In this document: positions 1-9,974 of the stretch, one piece after another
Numbering within the stretch: position 1 is the stretch's first letter
Layout of the letters: each line of letters begins with the position of its first letter
Origin: Candidatus Gemmiger faecigallinarum
GTDB lineage: Bacteria; Bacillota; Clostridia; Oscillospirales; Ruminococcaceae
NCBI GenBank assembly: GCA_019120395.1
Contig: DWVD01000079.1
Location: 1 to 64,000 of the forward strand
Direction: 5' to 3'
Length of the DNA stretch: 64,000 nucleotides
Notes under the pieces: generated by a model
The model's database searches: none
What the model saw: the letters and a program-made list of their open reading frames with translations, nothing else
What the model was told of the DNA's origin: nothing
Made by a program: the position numbers and the translations under genes

Positions 1-141
1 CTCGTAGAACAGCGTGGCCAGCTTTTTGCGGGCGGCCACATCCTGATAGGCGGCAGGGTCCCGGGCGATGCGGTCGGCCAGATCCATCAGCCGCGTGGTC
101 TCCTCCAGTGTAAAGTCCAGCGGGTCGATCAAATGTCTCAT
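1..141 (-). CDS. pyrB: Aspartate carbamoyltransferase, N-terminal fragment (truncated by window edge)
   Basis: Reverse translation MRHLIDPLDFTLEETTRLMDLADRIARDPAAYQDVAARKKLATLFYE matches the PyrB N-terminus; not in the ORF track because it runs off the edge. Confidence 0.85.
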   Translation of the reverse strand, partial: MRHLIDPLDFTLEETTRLMDLADRIARDPAAYQDVAARKKLATLFYE

Positions 142-207
142 GGGCAGCTTCCTTTCCGTTTTTCACTCCGATTTTCAAATTTCCAGATCTCGTTTGCCTG
201 TATCTGC

Positions 208-960
208 TCACATCAGCTTGCGCACGATGGAGAAATCGAAAAAGTCCGTATAGTAGGTGTTGCAGTGCAGGATCGGCCGGCACAGACGGGAGTAAAACGT
301 CTCGTCCAGCATCAAAAGCGCCTGGCTTTCGCCGCAAGAAAGCAGCCGCCGCACCTGTGCGTCGCCCGTCACCGCGCGGATGTGCGCCACCGTACTGGCG
401 GTCTGCTGGCCGGCAGCTTCCTCCAGCAGGTCGAACACCGGGCGGGACAGATCCATCTTTGCCAGCTTGTTCTGGTCGAACAGCGCCAGCGGGATGGCGT
501 CGCTGGAATAGATGACCGGCACGTCGTCGGCAAACACCCGACGATGGATGCGCAATACCGTGTCGCCGGCGCGGATGCCCAGGCTCTCGGCCAGCGGAGC
601 GTCCGCGGCCTCTCTGGTGACGTCCAGATGGTCGGAGCGCGGCTCGCAGCCCCTGGCGCGGATCATGCTGTAAAACTCCAGCTTGTGGTCGGCGCGGTTT
701 TCCAGCGCCACCACATCCCGGTTGACGACGGTGCCGATGCCCCGCACCCGCTCCACAAAGCCTTCCCGTTCCAGCTCGCTCAATGCGTCGCGCACCACGG
801 TGCGGCTGACACCCAGCTGGGCGGCCAGTTCCACCTCGGCGGGCAGGCGGTCCTGCCCGGCGTAGCGGCCGGTTTTCAGTTCGGCGGCCAGCCGTTCCAC
901 CACCTTGGCGGACATCAGCTCGCCGCCCAGACGGGCGTTGGGGTCGGTGTGTTTCTTCAT
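208..960 (-). CDS. GntR-family transcriptional regulator with UTRA-type ligand domain
   Basis: N-terminal wHTH LPAEVELAAQLGVSRTVVRDALSELEREGFVERVRGIGTVV; start chosen at MKKHTDPNARL rather than the longer ORF start. Confidence 0.88.
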   Translation of the reverse strand: MKKHTDPNARLGGELMSAKVVERLAAELKTGRYAGQDRLPAEVELAAQLGVSRTVVRDALSELEREGFVERVRGIGTVVNRDVVALENRADHKLEFYSMIRARGCEPRSDHLDVTREAADAPLAESLGIRAGDTVLRIHRRVFADDVPVIYSSDAIPLALFDQNKLAKMDLSRPVFDLLEEAAGQQTASTVAHIRAVTGDAQVRRLLSCGESQALLMLDETFYSRLCRPILHCNTYYTDFFDFSIVRKLM

Positions 961-1046
961 GCGGTTCGGTCCTTTGTCTTTGCGGTTTTTTCCATTATAG
1001 CACATGCCGCCGGTTTTACCATGCCCTGCGGCGCGGATGCCCCGGT

Positions 1047-1727
1047 TTACTGCTGCGTTTCTGCCTGCCGGGGCGCGGCCGGGGCCAGGCCGTTCTCGCC
1101 GGCATAGCGGCAGACGTCCGCCAGGCAGCAGCGCTCGCAGTAAGGCTTTGTGCGGGCGGTGCAGACGTCCCGGCCATGGTGGACCAGACGGTGGCAGAAA
1201 TCGCTGCCCTCCTCCGGCGGAATGATCTTCCACAGGGCCATCTCCACCTTTTTGGGTTCCTTGATGTTGTCCACCAGGCCGATGCGGTTGCACAGGCGGA
1301 TGCAGTGGGTGTCGGTGACGATGGCCGGCTTGCCGAACACGTCGCCCATGATCAGGTTGGCGCTTTTGCGGCCGACGCCCGGCAGCTTGAGCAGCTCGTC
1401 GAAAGTCTGGGGAATGCCGCAGTCATACTCGTCCCGCAGCATCCGCATACAGGCCGAAATGTCCCGCGCCTTGCTACGGCCCAGACCGCAGGGGCGGACG
1501 ATCTCCTCGATCTCCTCCGGCGTGGCGGCGGCCAGCGCGGCGACATTGGGGTATTTGGCAAACAGCTCCTGCACCACCACATTCACCCTGGCGTCGGTGC
1601 ACTGGGCGGCCAGGCGCACTTCCACCAGCAGCTGCCAGGCGTGGTCGTAGTCCAGCGTACATTCGGCCAGCGGGTACTGCTGTTTCAGCCGCTCGATACA
1701 CACCAGGGCCAGTTCCTTTTTTGTCAT
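1047..1727 (-). CDS. nth: Endonuclease III
   Basis: HhH LPGVGRKSANLIMGDVFG, catalytic Asp context VTDTHC, C-terminal FeS Cys cluster CTARTKPYCERCCLADVC. Confidence 0.93.
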   Translation of the reverse strand: MTKKELALVCIERLKQQYPLAECTLDYDHAWQLLVEVRLAAQCTDARVNVVVQELFAKYPNVAALAAATPEEIEEIVRPCGLGRSKARDISACMRMLRDEYDCGIPQTFDELLKLPGVGRKSANLIMGDVFGKPAIVTDTHCIRLCNRIGLVDNIKEPKKVEMALWKIIPPEEGSDFCHRLVHHGRDVCTARTKPYCERCCLADVCRYAGENGLAPAAPRQAETQQ

Positions 1728-1873
1728 GCCTTTTTCACGTTCCTCTCCGGCAGGCGGGCGGCGCATCCGCGGCGCCCGGACTTCCCTGGTTGATTCTACC
1801 ACGCCGCTGCGCTATAATGCAAGTAATGCGCCCAAAATCCGGGCGGCACCCACAACACCGGCAGGAGGGCAAC

Positions 1874-3139
1874 ATGGAACCACTGGCACAGCGGCTGCGG
1901 CCGCGCACGCTGGACGAGGTATGCGGCCAGCAGCATCTTTTGGGGAAGGACAAGGTGTTCCGCCGCACCATCGACAGCGGCCGCATCCCCAACATGATCT
2001 TTTACGGGCCTTCCGGCGTGGGCAAGACCACCGTGGCGGGCATCATCGCCCAAAACAGCGGCATGCACCTGCACAAGCTCAACGGCACCACCGCCTCCAC
2101 CGGCGACATCAAAGCGGTGCTGGCCGATGTGGGCACCCTGGCCGGCGAGGGCGGTATCCTTTTGTATCTGGACGAGATCCAGTATTTCAACAAGCGGCAG
2201 CAGCAGAGCTTGCTGGAATGCATCGAGCAGGGCACCGTGACGCTGATCGCCTCCACCACCGAAAATCCCTATTTTTACATCTATAACGCCCTGCTCTCCC
2301 GCTGCACCGTGTTCGAGTTCAAGCAGCTGAACGCGCAGGATATTGCGCAGGGTCTGCAAAATGCCGCCGCACGACTGGGCATCGAACAGAACTGCAAGAT
2401 CGATATGGCCCCTGATGCGCTGGACTATCTGGCGCACAGCGCCGGCGGCGATATGCGCAAGGCGCTGGGTAACCTGGAATTCGCCGTGACCGCCGCGCCG
2501 GTGCAGGACGGCTGCCGTACGGTGACGCTGGACATGGTGCAGCAGGTGGCCCAGCATACCGCCATGCGCTACGACCGGCAGGGCGACGACCATTACGACA
2601 TCATCTCCGCATATCAGAAGTCGATGCGCGGCTCCGACCCGGATGCGGCGCTGCATTACCTGGCCCGGCTGCTGGAGGCCGGGGATCTGGTATCCGCCTG
2701 CCGCCGCCTGATGGTCACCGCCTGCGAGGATGTGGGGCTTGCTTACCCGCAGATCATCCCCATCGTCAAAGCCGCTGTGGACGCCGCCAACATGCTGGGC
2801 CTGCCGGAAGCTCAGCTGCCGCTGGCAGACGCCGTGGTGCTGGTGGCCACCAGCCCGAAATCCAACACCGCCCACACGGCGCTGAACGCCGCCACGGCGG
2901 ACGTGCAGGCCGGCAAAACCGGCCCCATCCCCCGGCAGCTGCAAAACAAGCACTACGACGGCGAGGACGCCGCCGTCAAGGGCCAGCATTACAAATATGC
3001 CCACGATTACCCCGGCCATTGGGTGGAGCAGCAGTATCTGCCCGATGTGCTGAAGGACGCCCGCTATTACACCTACGGGGACAACAAGCTGGAACAGGCG
3101 GCCGCCGCGTATTGGCATCGGATCAAGGGCAAGCCGTGA
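1874..3139 (+). CDS. rarA: Replication-associated recombination protein A (AAA+ ATPase)
   Basis: MEPLAQRLRPRTLDEVCGQQHLLG, Walker A GPSGVGKTTVAG, Walker B LYLDEIQYFNKRQQQ; RBS GGAGGG upstream. Confidence 0.93.
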   Translation: MEPLAQRLRPRTLDEVCGQQHLLGKDKVFRRTIDSGRIPNMIFYGPSGVGKTTVAGIIAQNSGMHLHKLNGTTASTGDIKAVLADVGTLAGEGGILLYLDEIQYFNKRQQQSLLECIEQGTVTLIASTTENPYFYIYNALLSRCTVFEFKQLNAQDIAQGLQNAAARLGIEQNCKIDMAPDALDYLAHSAGGDMRKALGNLEFAVTAAPVQDGCRTVTLDMVQQVAQHTAMRYDRQGDDHYDIISAYQKSMRGSDPDAALHYLARLLEAGDLVSACRRLMVTACEDVGLAYPQIIPIVKAAVDAANMLGLPEAQLPLADAVVLVATSPKSNTAHTALNAATADVQAGKTGPIPRQLQNKHYDGEDAAVKGQHYKYAHDYPGHWVEQQYLPDVLKDARYYTYGDNKLEQAAAAYWHRIKGKP

Positions 3140-3728
3140 CAGATTGGCTGTGCCGTGTTTCATTTTTTCTTTTTTTGTAAATTTTTCAAGACATCCGCCC
3201 TATTGTGCGAAACAATACGATACGTATCTTTACAACCGGTACAGGAAACCGCTTTCCGCGCCAAAGTGCATGCCGTTTTGCCGTATTTTTTTCATCGGAG
3301 GCAGGTTTTGGGCGTGTTTCGTTCACGCCGCCGCTTGTTTTTTCGGCGGCCATGCCGCGTTCCCGCCCCCTCTCCGCCTTTTTATGTCCGCCTGCGAACA
3401 GCCGGGTCCTCGCCTGCCGACCGCGGGCGGATCTTTTTTTGCAAAAAGTACGCCGCCGGCCGGAGCGCGCCGTCGGCATGCGTTCTGCCGTTTTCCGCCG
3501 CTGCAAAAGCCGCTTTTGGCAGGCGCTGTCGGTCGCCAAAATTTAGGACAGATCAGGACAGGCGCGGCCTGACGTCTTTTCCGCCTTCGCTGCGCATTCC
3601 CGGTCCGGCAGTTTCCTTTGCGTTTTTGCCGCGATCTCCCCTGCGGTTTGCATGCATACAGGCAGCATACAGGAAACGTTCCTTTATACAACGAAAGTAC
3701 ATATTGCTTCCGTTCTTACACTGAACGG

Positions 3729-3756
3729 TTGTACAATTTTCAGAACGTAATATAAT
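3729..3756 (+). promoter_or_regulatory. Putative sigma-A promoter (distal) upstream of the PerR/Fur gene
   Basis: TTGTAC-N16-TATAAT. Confidence 0.5.
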
Positions 3757-3822
3757 TTCGCTGTTTCGTTATCTATTTTTTAAAACTTAACCGTTTTCAC
3801 ATATTTATCACATTTTGACAGG

Positions 3823-3851
3823 TTGACAAATAGATAGATAATTATTACAAT
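3823..3851 (+). promoter_or_regulatory. Sigma-A promoter with overlapping PerR-box-like palindrome (3836-3850)
   Basis: TTGACA-N17-TACAAT; AGATAATTATTACAA matches TTATAATNATTATAA at 11 of 14 specified positions. Confidence 0.65.
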
Positions 3852-3984
3852 TCATATATAATCTTTTAAGATGGCTATTGTGCATTTATAGCTTTGGTTT
3901 CGAATTGGTTTTCTAAATCGGAGTCTGGGAATATAAAGTATATAAATGGTTCAGGAAACAAGTACAGCAAAAGGAGACAAACCC

Positions 3985-4365
3985 ATGCGTTACTCACATC
4001 AGCGCGAATTGATCTTAAAAGAGGTGCTTTCCCGCACCGATCATCCCACGGCAGAGCAGATCTGCACTTCTCTGCGCGAGGTCTGCCCGCGGCTCAGCCT
4101 TGGCACCGTTTACCGCGACCTGAATACTCTGGTCGAGATCGGTAAAGTTCGCCGGGTCTCCATCCCCGGCGAAGCGGACCGTTTTGACGGTGAGCTTGGC
4201 GTACATCAAAATCTTTTCTGCCGCAAATGCCGCAAGGTCGTCAGCCTGCCTATCCAGGAAGATGAACTGCGCGCCCTTGCCACATCCTGCCCGGACGTCA
4301 AGGTCGAAAATTATTTTCTGACCTTGTTCGGCCTTTGCAGCGAATGTGCCAAACAGGAAAACTGA
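3985..4365 (+). CDS. Fur-family regulator, PerR-like
   Basis: MRYSHQRELILKEVLSRTDHPTAEQICTSLREVCPRLSLGTVYRDLNTLVEIG, CxxC pairs CRKC and CSEC; RBS AAGGAG. Confidence 0.88.
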   Translation: MRYSHQRELILKEVLSRTDHPTAEQICTSLREVCPRLSLGTVYRDLNTLVEIGKVRRVSIPGEADRFDGELGVHQNLFCRKCRKVVSLPIQEDELRALATSCPDVKVENYFLTLFGLCSECAKQEN

Positions 4366-4386
4366 AACCATTGCTGACCCAGCGCA

Positions 4387-4440
4387 GGGCCCGGTATTCC
4401 TTCCTCCGGAAGGCATGCCGGGTCCTGTTGTTTTTTGCCC
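4387..4440 (+). terminator. Intrinsic terminator
   Basis: AGGGCCCGG...CCGGGTCCT stem followed by TTGTTTTTT. Confidence 0.7.
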
Positions 4441-4592
4441 AATGCTTAATTGGGCTCCTCCCCGCATATAAGTAAAACAGTTCGCCGGGCACGAACGGTA
4501 TCCCCAGAAAAAACGACTGTCCGGCGCAAACCTGCCAGAATACGGCAGCACGATGCGCGAGCATCGCCGTATTGCGAGATCGGGGGAGGTGT

Positions 4593-5882
4593 TTGAAATT
4601 GCGTCGTACAGCCGCTGCGGCGCTGACCGCGCTGTGCGCGGCGGCGATGGGGCTTTCGCTGCTGTTGTTGCCCCTTTTGCTGGGGCCTGCGCCGCACAGC
4701 CCCGCCGTCACCCCCGAGTCCGCCGCGCCGTCCGGCAGCCCCGCCACCGCGGCCCCCGACCCAGCAGAGGGATCGACGGGCAATCCGCAGCCATACCGCG
4801 CCATCTGGCTCTCCTATCTGGAATGGCAGACGGTCGATTTTTCTTCGCAGGACAGCTTTACCCGGGACATTTCCTCCATGCTGGACAACTGCGCCGCCCT
4901 GGGCGCAACGGTCGTGATCGCCCATGTGCGGCCTTTCGGTGATGCGCTGTACCCCAGCAGGCTGTTCCCTTTCAGCCATTTGTGCACCGGCGTCCAGGGG
5001 AAGTCCCCCGGCTTTGATCCGCTGGCTGTCCTGGTGCGGGAAGCCCACGCCAGGGGGCTAGAAGCGGAAGCCTGGATCAACCCGTATCGCCTGCAGTCGG
5101 GCGGCATGCCGGAACAGCTTTGCGAGACAGGCCTTGCCGGGCAGCACCCGGAATGGGTGCGGGAAGCTTCCGGCGGTTTATGGCTCTCCCCCGCCCTTGC
5201 CGAAGTCCGGGAGTATATTGCCGCCGGCGTGCAGGAACTGTGCGAGGACTACGATATAGACGGCATACACTTTGACGATTATTTTTACCCTACCACAGAC
5301 GAAAGCATCGACGCCGGGGAATACGCCGAATACCGCCGGGCCGGCGGCGCCATGACGCTGGACGACTGGCGGCGCGGCAACGTGACCGCCCTTGTGCAGC
5401 GCTGTTGGGAGATCGCCCACGAATATGGGGTCCGGTTTGGGATATCTCCGCAGGGAAACCTTGAAAACAACTATACGTCGCAGTACAGCGACGTTGGACT
5501 CTGGCTGAGCGAGCCTGGCTATGTGGACTATCTGATGCCGCAGATCTACTGGGGCATGGAATACACTCAGGACGGGAGCGACGCCATGGCTCTGCCCAAC
5601 TGTCTGGCGGCCTGGCAGGCATTGCCGCGCGACCCGGCCGTACAGCTTTACGTCGGGCTGGGGGCATATCGGATCGGCGATGGGGACGGCGCCGACGGGG
5701 AAGCCGCTCTCCGCGAATGGCAATGCGGCAGCGCGCTGGCCGAGCAGGCGTCCTATCTTGCCGCACAGGGCGTCGACGGCGCGGGACTGTACCGTTACGA
5801 CTCGCTGTTTCGCAACACGGCATGGCCGGAACTGGCAGAGCTGGAATGTCAGGCGCTACGCACGCTCTGGGCGGGCGGCTGA
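4593..5882 (+). CDS. Secreted glycoside-hydrolase-like protein (GHL10/DUF187 type)
   Basis: TTG start with GGGGGAGG RBS, signal peptide MKLRRTAAAALTALCAAAMGLSLLLLPLLL, then RAIWLSYLEWQTVDFSSQDSF...AWINPYRL...DYDIDGIHFDDYFYP typical of GHL10. Confidence 0.82.
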   Translation: MKLRRTAAAALTALCAAAMGLSLLLLPLLLGPAPHSPAVTPESAAPSGSPATAAPDPAEGSTGNPQPYRAIWLSYLEWQTVDFSSQDSFTRDISSMLDNCAALGATVVIAHVRPFGDALYPSRLFPFSHLCTGVQGKSPGFDPLAVLVREAHARGLEAEAWINPYRLQSGGMPEQLCETGLAGQHPEWVREASGGLWLSPALAEVREYIAAGVQELCEDYDIDGIHFDDYFYPTTDESIDAGEYAEYRRAGGAMTLDDWRRGNVTALVQRCWEIAHEYGVRFGISPQGNLENNYTSQYSDVGLWLSEPGYVDYLMPQIYWGMEYTQDGSDAMALPNCLAAWQALPRDPAVQLYVGLGAYRIGDGDGADGEAALREWQCGSALAEQASYLAAQGVDGAGLYRYDSLFRNTAWPELAELECQALRTLWAGG

Positions 5883-5963
5883 AGCCGTGCCCGCCAGATA
5901 AATTGCATTTGCCGTATCCATGTGTTAAACTCAGGAGGAAGTGAATTTTAGGGGGTATCGCAA

Positions 5964-6728
5964 ATGGTAACGTACTGGAATGTTACCGTGCCCGGGGTGA
6001 ACGGCCCGGAGGAGCGCCGAGCCTATCTGTATCTTCCGGCCTGCTACGACGCCGAACCGCAGCGCCGTTTTCCTGTCCTGTATATGTTTGACGGGCACAA
6101 TGTTTTCTTTGACAGTCATGCCACTTACGGCAAATGCTGGGGGATGAAGGAATACCTGGACGCCACCGCCACGCCGCTGATCGTCGCCGCAGTCGAATGC
6201 AACCACGGCCCCAACAACGAGCGCCTGTCCGAGTACACGCCCTACCCCTTCCGCAATCCGCGCTTTGGAAATGTCAGCGCTTACGGGCACGAGACCATGG
6301 AATGGTTCGTCCGCCAGTTCAAGCCCGAAATCGACCGGCAAACGCGGACGCTGCCGGACCGGCGGCATACCTTCATCGGCGGAAGTTCCATGGGCGGGCT
6401 GATGGCCTTGTATGCCGTAATGGAGTACAACCATGTGTTTTCCCGCGCCGCCGCGCTCTCCCCTTCCCTGTGGGTCTCCCCCCGGGGGCTGGCAGATACG
6501 CTGGCCAGCTCACGGCTGGGACCTTCCACCGTTGTGTACATGGACTATGGCGCGCGGGAACTTTCGAACCACAGCGCCATGCGTTCCGAGTTTGCAGCGC
6601 TTTGCAGCCGCCTGCTGGACCGCCATGTCCTGCTGACCGCACGCATCGTGCCCGGCGGCCAGCACTGCGAGGCCAGCTGGGAACGCCAGCTTCCCTTTGC
6701 GGTTTCAGCCCTAATGTACGGACTATGA
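5964..6728 (+). CDS. Putative esterase, alpha/beta-hydrolase (PF00756-like)
   Basis: FPVLYMFDGHNVFFDSHATYGKCWGM and nucleophile elbow GGSSMGGLMALY; catalytic His candidate in GGQHCEASW. Confidence 0.82.
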   Translation: MVTYWNVTVPGVNGPEERRAYLYLPACYDAEPQRRFPVLYMFDGHNVFFDSHATYGKCWGMKEYLDATATPLIVAAVECNHGPNNERLSEYTPYPFRNPRFGNVSAYGHETMEWFVRQFKPEIDRQTRTLPDRRHTFIGGSSMGGLMALYAVMEYNHVFSRAAALSPSLWVSPRGLADTLASSRLGPSTVVYMDYGARELSNHSAMRSEFAALCSRLLDRHVLLTARIVPGGQHCEASWERQLPFAVSALMYGL

Positions 6729-6834
6729 CATTGCCCAAACACGGCTTTCCCCGCCAGGGACCATCAATTTTCTGCCGGCTCCGCCACAGGCGGGGCCTTT
6801 GTTGTGCAAAAGCGACAGATTTGCATTTCCCCCT

Positions 6835-6863
6835 TTGCAAAGCCGTCCGACAGATGCTATAAT
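6835..6863 (+). promoter_or_regulatory. Sigma-A promoter for pta
   Basis: TTGCAA-N17-TATAAT about 70 bp upstream of pta. Confidence 0.7.
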
Positions 6864-6931
6864 CAAAATATCCAGAAGAAAAGGCTGTTTTTTTGTGAAA
6901 CACGCCGCAACTGATCGGAGGTATACAGTAG

Positions 6932-7897
6932 ATGGATATTTTTGAACGCTTTGAGAACCAGCTGCGGGAAACGCCCCGTACCATCGTCTTTACCGAAGGC
7001 ACCGACGCCCGTATCCTCAGCGCGGCCAGCCGCCTGCTGGCAAACGGCGTGCTGAATGTGATCCTGCTGGCTGCGCCCGACGCCGTCAAAAAAGCTGCCG
7101 AGGAGGGTGGCTTCGACGTGAGCAAGGCCACCGTCATCGACCCCGCCAACTACGAAGGCTTCGACGAGATGGTCGCCCAGATGGTCGCCCTGCGCAAGGG
7201 CAAGATGACCGAGGAGCAGTGCCGCGCCGCGCTGAGCAAGAGCAACTACTTTGGCACCATGCTGGTCAAAATGGGCAAGGCCGACTGCCTGCTGGGCGGC
7301 GCCACCTACTCCACCGCCGACACCGTCCGCCCCGCCCTGCAGCTGATCAAGTGCAAGCCCGGCGTCAAGTCGGTCAGCAGCTGCTTTATCCTGATGCGCG
7401 GCGAGGAATGCCTTGCCATGGGCGACTGCGCCATCAACATCGAGCCGGCTGAGGACGACATCGTCGAAATCACCCTGCAGACCGCCGAGACCGCCAAGGT
7501 TTTCGGCATCGACCCGCGCGTGGCGCTGCTGAGCTATTCCACCTTCGGTTCCGGTAAGGGCGACAGCGTGGACAAGATGCACAATGCCACCGCCCGCGTC
7601 AAGGAACTGGCCCCTGATCTGAAGGTGGACGGCGAGCTGCAGTTTGACGCCGCCGTCGCCCCGGAGGTCGGCCAGCTGAAAGCCCCCGGCAGCAAGGTGG
7701 CCGGCTACGCCAACACCTTCGTCTTCCCCGACATCAACGCCGGAAACATCGGCTACAAGATCGCCCAGCGGCTGGGCGGCTTTGAGGCTTACGGCCCCAT
7801 CCTGCAGGGCCTGAACGCCCCCATCAACGACCTGTCCCGCGGTTGCAACGCTGAGGAGGTCTACAAGATGTCGCTGATCACCGCCGCGCTGATCTGA
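6932..7897 (+). CDS. pta: Phosphate acetyltransferase
   Basis: Full-length Pta: IVFTEGTDARILSAASRLLANGVL...LLGGATYSTADTVRPALQLIKCKPGVKSVSSCFIL...FVFPDINAGNIGYKIAQRLGG. Confidence 0.95.
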   Translation: MDIFERFENQLRETPRTIVFTEGTDARILSAASRLLANGVLNVILLAAPDAVKKAAEEGGFDVSKATVIDPANYEGFDEMVAQMVALRKGKMTEEQCRAALSKSNYFGTMLVKMGKADCLLGGATYSTADTVRPALQLIKCKPGVKSVSSCFILMRGEECLAMGDCAINIEPAEDDIVEITLQTAETAKVFGIDPRVALLSYSTFGSGKGDSVDKMHNATARVKELAPDLKVDGELQFDAAVAPEVGQLKAPGSKVAGYANTFVFPDINAGNIGYKIAQRLGGFEAYGPILQGLNAPINDLSRGCNAEEVYKMSLITAALI

Positions 7898-7908
7898 CCT
7901 GCACAGAA

Positions 7909-7944
7909 AAACGGAGGACGCCCACGGGCAGTCCTCCGTTTTTT
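7909..7944 (+). terminator. Intrinsic terminator of pta
   Basis: ACGGAGGAC...GTCCTCCGTTTTTT. Confidence 0.88.
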
Positions 7945-8041
7945 GCCGGAAATCACTCGTCAGTCGAGCGGTTCCCCAAAAGGCTTCTGCGGCCGGCATA
8001 CGTGACATGTGCCGCTCGTATTTCAGGGATTCCCCCGTCTC

Positions 8042-8067
8042 TGCCCCGGCTTTGCCGGGGCATTTTT
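8042..8067 (+). terminator. Intrinsic-terminator-like hairpin
   Basis: TGCCCCGGC-TTT-GCCGGGGCA-TTTTT, perfect 9-bp stem. Confidence 0.6.
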
Positions 8068-8083
8068 GCGCAGCAGATAAAAA

Positions 8084-8123
8084 GCAGCCCCGCCGTACCG
8101 GGTTTCCGGCACGGCGAGGCTGC
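8084..8123 (-). terminator. Intrinsic terminator of guaB
   Basis: Minus strand GCAGCCTCGCCGTGCCGGAAACCCGGTACGGCGGGGCTGCTTTTT. Confidence 0.85.
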
Positions 8124-8136
8124 GCAGGCCATCCGA

Positions 8137-9639
8137 TCAGTTGGTGGCCGAATTCTTCAAAATGACGTCGTGGCTGCCGCCCTCGACGATGCTGGTGGAG
8201 GAGACGACCGTCAGGCGGGCTTTCTGCTGCAGCTCCTCAATGCTCAGCGCGCCGCAGTTGCACATGGTGCTGCGCACCTTGTACAGCGTGGTCTGCACGC
8301 CGTCCGCCAGCGGGCCGGCGTACGGTACGTAGCTGTCCACGCCTTCCTCAAAGCTCAGCTTCTGTGCGCCGCCCAGGTCGTACCGCTGCCAGTTGCGGGC
8401 GCGGTTGGAGCCTTCGCCCCAATATTCCTTGACGTAATTGCCGCCCACGCGCAGCTTGTTGGTCGGGCTTTCGTCAAAGCGGGCAAAATAGCGGCCCAGC
8501 ATCACAAAATCCGCGCCCATGGCCAGCGCCAGAGTGATGTGGTAATCCTGAACGATGCCGCCGTCCGAGCAGATGGGCACATAGATACCGGTCTGCTCGT
8601 AGTATTCGTCGCGGGCTTTGGCCACCTCGATGACCGCCGTGGTCTGGCCGCGGCCGATGCCCTTGGTCTCGCGGGTGATGCAGATGGAACCGCCGCCGAT
8701 GCCGATCTTGACAAAATCAGCGCCGGCCTTGGCCAGGAACAAAAAGCCTTCGCGGTCGACCACATTGCCCGCGCCGACCTTGACCTTGTCGCCGTAGCGT
8801 TCCCGGATCCAGCTGAGCGTGCGGGCCTGCCATTCCGAGAAGCCCTCGGAGGAGTCGATGCACAGCACATCCACGCCGGCATCCACCAGCGCGGGCACGC
8901 GCTCGGCATAATCGCGGGTGTTGATGCCGGCGCCCACCACATAGCTCTTGTTGGCGTCCAGCAGCTCGTTGACGTTCTCCTTGTGGCTGTCGTAGTCCTT
9001 GCGGAACACCATGTACTGCAGGCGGCCCTGCTCGTCGATCAGGGGCAGAGTGTTGATCTTATTGTCCCAGATGATGTCGTTGCAGTCGTGCAGGCTGGTG
9101 GTAGCGGGGGCGGTCACCAGCTTCTCGATGGGGGTCATGAACTCGGTGACCTTCATCTCGCGGCTCATGCGGGACAGGCGGTAGTCGCGGGATGCCACCA
9201 GGCCCAGCAGCTTGCCGTGGGCGCTGCCGTCGTCGGTAATGGCGACGGTGGAATGGCCGGTGCGGACTTTCAGGTCCAGCACGTCGGCCAGGGTAGCCTC
9301 CGGCGGCAGGTTGGAGTCAGAAGTGACAAAGCCCTTCTTGTATGCCTTGACACGGCGGATCATGTCGGCTTCCGACTGGATGCTCTGGGAGCCGTAAATG
9401 AAGGAGATACCGCCCTGCTTGGCCAGCGCAATGGCCAGATTCTCGCCGGAAACCGACTGCATGATGGCCGACACCATGGGGATGTTCATGGACAGGGGGC
9501 ATTCTTCCTGCCCCTTGCGGTATTTGACCAGCGGGGTCCGCAGACTGACGCGGTCGGGGATACACTCGGAAGAAGAATAACCGGGAACCAGAAGATATTC
9601 GCCAAAGGTGCGGGAAGGCTCGCTGAAATAGTATGCCAT
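8137..9639 (-). CDS. guaB: IMP dehydrogenase
   Basis: IMPDH with CBS region; [27 protein letters not shown] active-site loop; [17 protein letters not shown]. Confidence 0.94.
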   Translation of the reverse strand: MAYYFSEPSRTFGEYLLVPGYSSSECIPDRVSLRTPLVKYRKGQEECPLSMNIPMVSAIMQSVSGENLAIALAKQGGISFIYGSQSIQSEADMIRRVKAYKKGFVTSDSNLPPEATLADVLDLKVRTGHSTVAITDDGSAHGKLLGLVASRDYRLSRMSREMKVTEFMTPIEKLVTAPATTSLHDCNDIIWDNKINTLPLIDEQGRLQYMVFRKDYDSHKENVNELLDANKSYVVGAGINTRDYAERVPALVDAGVDVLCIDSSEGFSEWQARTLSWIRERYGDKVKVGAGNVVDREGFLFLAKAGADFVKIGIGGGSICITRETKGIGRGQTTAVIEVAKARDEYYEQTGIYVPICSDGGIVQDYHITLALAMGADFVMLGRYFARFDESPTNKLRVGGNYVKEYWGEGSNRARNWQRYDLGGAQKLSFEEGVDSYVPYAGPLADGVQTTLYKVRSTMCNCGALSIEELQQKARLTVVSSTSIVEGGSHDVILKNSATN

Positions 9640-9889
9640 TTGCTTCTCCTTTTCTTTGTTGCGCCCGGCCGCCTGGGCAGGCAGTTTATCAGGCTGTGAA
9701 CATTCTGTTTAACGATGATTGTACCATATCCGCGGACAAAACACAAAATTTTCGGGTGTAGAATCTTTTTTCGAAACCTGTCAAGAAAGTTGTGGAAATT
9801 GCCGTATCCCGTACAGAGAAAGTCATACTTCCCTGCTCTTTTTTCGCTGCTGACGCAAGGCGCTGCCCTCAAAAGCCAAAGACAAGGCG

Positions 9890-9920
9890 AAACCCCCGCC
9901 TGAGGGAAAGGCGGGGGTTT
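9890..9920. other. Perfect 12-bp-arm hairpin in guaB upstream region
   Basis: AAACCCCCGCCT-GAGGGAA-AGGCGGGGGTTT. Confidence 0.8.
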
Positions 9921-9974
9921 CAGAAAGGAGGAGAAGAACACATGAAAAAGTGGTTGTAATTAACTTGCAACTAA

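Noticed and set aside
5941-5970. GTG micro-ORF (9 codons) overlapping the esterase start
   Set aside because: AGGAGG lies only 2 nt from the GTG, too close for efficient initiation; AGGGGG suits the ATG at 5964 instead.
8002-9699. 565-aa plus-strand ORF opposite guaB
   Set aside because: Antisense shadow; guaB on the minus strand is unambiguous.
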